Part shown: one piece after another, positions 5,389-5,642 of the stretch | How positions within the stretch are numbered: position 1 is the stretch's first letter | Layout: each line of letters opens with the position of its first letter | Source: an uncultured Pseudomonadota bacterium | GTDB lineage: Bacteria > Pseudomonadota > Gammaproteobacteria > Burkholderiales > Burkholderiaceae_C | NCBI GenBank assembly: GCA_900320815.1 | Contig: ONTY01000138.1 | Span: 1-5,642, forward strand | DNA: 5,642 nt | Direction of reading: 5' to 3' | The notes under the pieces: generated by a model | Told to the model about the DNA's origin: nothing | Seen by the model: only the letters and a program-made list of their open reading frames with translations | Database searches by the model: none | Position numbers and translations under genes: made by a program

Positions 5389-5547
5389 CTACATGCCCGG
5401 CACCCACCAGGGACGCAGTCCCAAGGGCAGATACCAAAACGGCAGCGGCACAAAGGGGGTAAATACCGCCGTCATCCAGCATTTCACCAGGGCAAGCTGC
5501 CAGCTCTCTTGCGAGGCGTGCAGTGTGGGCGTGTCGTGCGCAGTCAC
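5389..5547 (-). CDS. 51/52-residue Trp/Pro-rich hydrophobic small protein
   Basis: The frame runs from GTG 5547 to TAG 5389-5391 and encodes 52 residues. The start is set by AAGGAG at 5554-5559 with 6 nt to the GTG. The longer frame would need a TTG at 5574 that lies inside the stop region of the upstream gene. The N-terminal half is polar (TAHDTPTLHASQESW). The C-terminal half is one hydrophobic, Trp/Pro-rich stretch (LALVKCWMTAVFTPFVPLP, then FWYLPLGLRPWWVPGM), probably membrane-inserted or lying at the membrane surface. It follows the upstream gene by 23 nt and precedes a strong terminator, so it is the last gene of that unit and probably a partner of its product. I do not recognise the family. 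Confidence 0.65.
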   Translation of the reverse strand: MTAHDTPTLHASQESWQLALVKCWMTAVFTPFVPLPFWYLPLGLRPWWVPGM

Positions 5548-5553
5548 GGGATG

Positions 5554-5559
5554 CTCCTT
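5554..5559 (-). promoter_or_regulatory. Shine-Dalgarno AAGGAG deciding the GTG 5547 start
   Basis: This is the strongest ribosome-binding site in the window, a minus-strand AAGGAG with a 6-nt spacer before GTG 5547. It supports the small hydrophobic protein as a translated gene. Confidence 0.7.
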
Positions 5560-5570
5560 TGCAAAAGTCT

Positions 5571-5642
5571 TCAAATGATTTTGGAAAAGCGCGTGCGCGT
5601 GCGGTCGGCCTGCAGATATTTGTCAAACACCATCGCCACGCC
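5571..5642 (-). CDS. C-terminal end of an unidentified gene, truncated by the right window edge
   Basis: From base 5642 the minus strand is open for 23 codons, ending in VFDKYLQADRTRTRFSKII and TGA (5573-5571). Codon use is like the neighbouring genes. The 23-nt gap to a well-placed ribosome site and the small downstream gene agrees with a real gene end in a shared transcript. Too little is visible to name the product. Confidence 0.6.
   Translation of the reverse strand, partial: GVAMVFDKYLQADRTRTRFSKII

Noticed and set aside
5265..5453. Upstream extension of the HMA-like frame
   Set aside because: It passes through the terminator hairpin at 5338-5364 and the repeat, and the predicted peptide is Cys-rich without similarity. 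GGAG sits directly before 5264/5261.
5330..5626. 98-codon minus-strand frame near the right end
   Set aside because: It overlaps the terminator and, in another frame, both the partial gene end and the 52-residue gene, which has the proper ribosome site.

Overview
The window is GC-rich, densely coding DNA (AT-richer only between genes). Codon and protein style (Ala/Arg-rich, many GCG/GCC/CGC codons), the PIN-PhoH type ATPase tail and the SDR-like protein suggest a betaproteobacterium, most likely Burkholderiales/Comamonadaceae-like. This is inferred from sequence style and family resemblance, not from a marker gene. There is no tRNA, rRNA, CRISPR array, transposase or phage gene.

Layout. (1) 3-434, plus strand: 3' end of a PhoH-family ATPase that enters from the left edge. 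(2) 435-520: AT-rich gap holding copy 1 of a roughly 60-bp repeat with CCGG-centred palindromes. (3) 521-1312, plus strand: NAD(P)-binding Rossmann protein of the atypical SDR (TIP30/HTATIP2-like) kind, with an unusual hydrophobic N-terminal extension or an alternative start at 665. (4) 1339-1365: bidirectional terminator between convergent transcription units. (5) 5261 down to 1467, minus strand: a compact five-gene unit. Its order is a 109-aa HMA-fold-like protein lacking CxxC, a 131-aa single-TM protein with a disordered charged tail, a 115-aa Ala/Gly-rich membrane protein, a 133-aa YtxH-like membrane protein, and a 746-aa P1B-type ATPase. Three of the four junctions are tight (4-nt overlap, 19-nt gap, 1-nt TGATG overlap). 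(6) 5262-5322: copy 2 of the repeat, forming the 5' leader of this operon. (7) 5338-5364: strong terminator of another minus-strand unit. That unit holds a 51-aa hydrophobic protein (GTG start at 5547) and, upstream of it, the C-terminus of an unidentified gene running off the right edge.

How the genes work together. The most interesting part is the P-type ATPase operon. The ATPase has all catalytic motifs (TGES, DKTGT, HP, GDGVND), but the transmembrane CPC/SPC metal-site motif reads YAC. Its N-terminal HMA-like domain has no CxxC, and it travels with a separate HMA-like protein, also without CxxC, plus three small membrane-associated proteins. A reasonable inference is a metal exporter with dedicated membrane accessory proteins, similar in concept to mycobacterial CtpC-type ATPases with PacL partners. 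The substrate cannot be read from the sequence.
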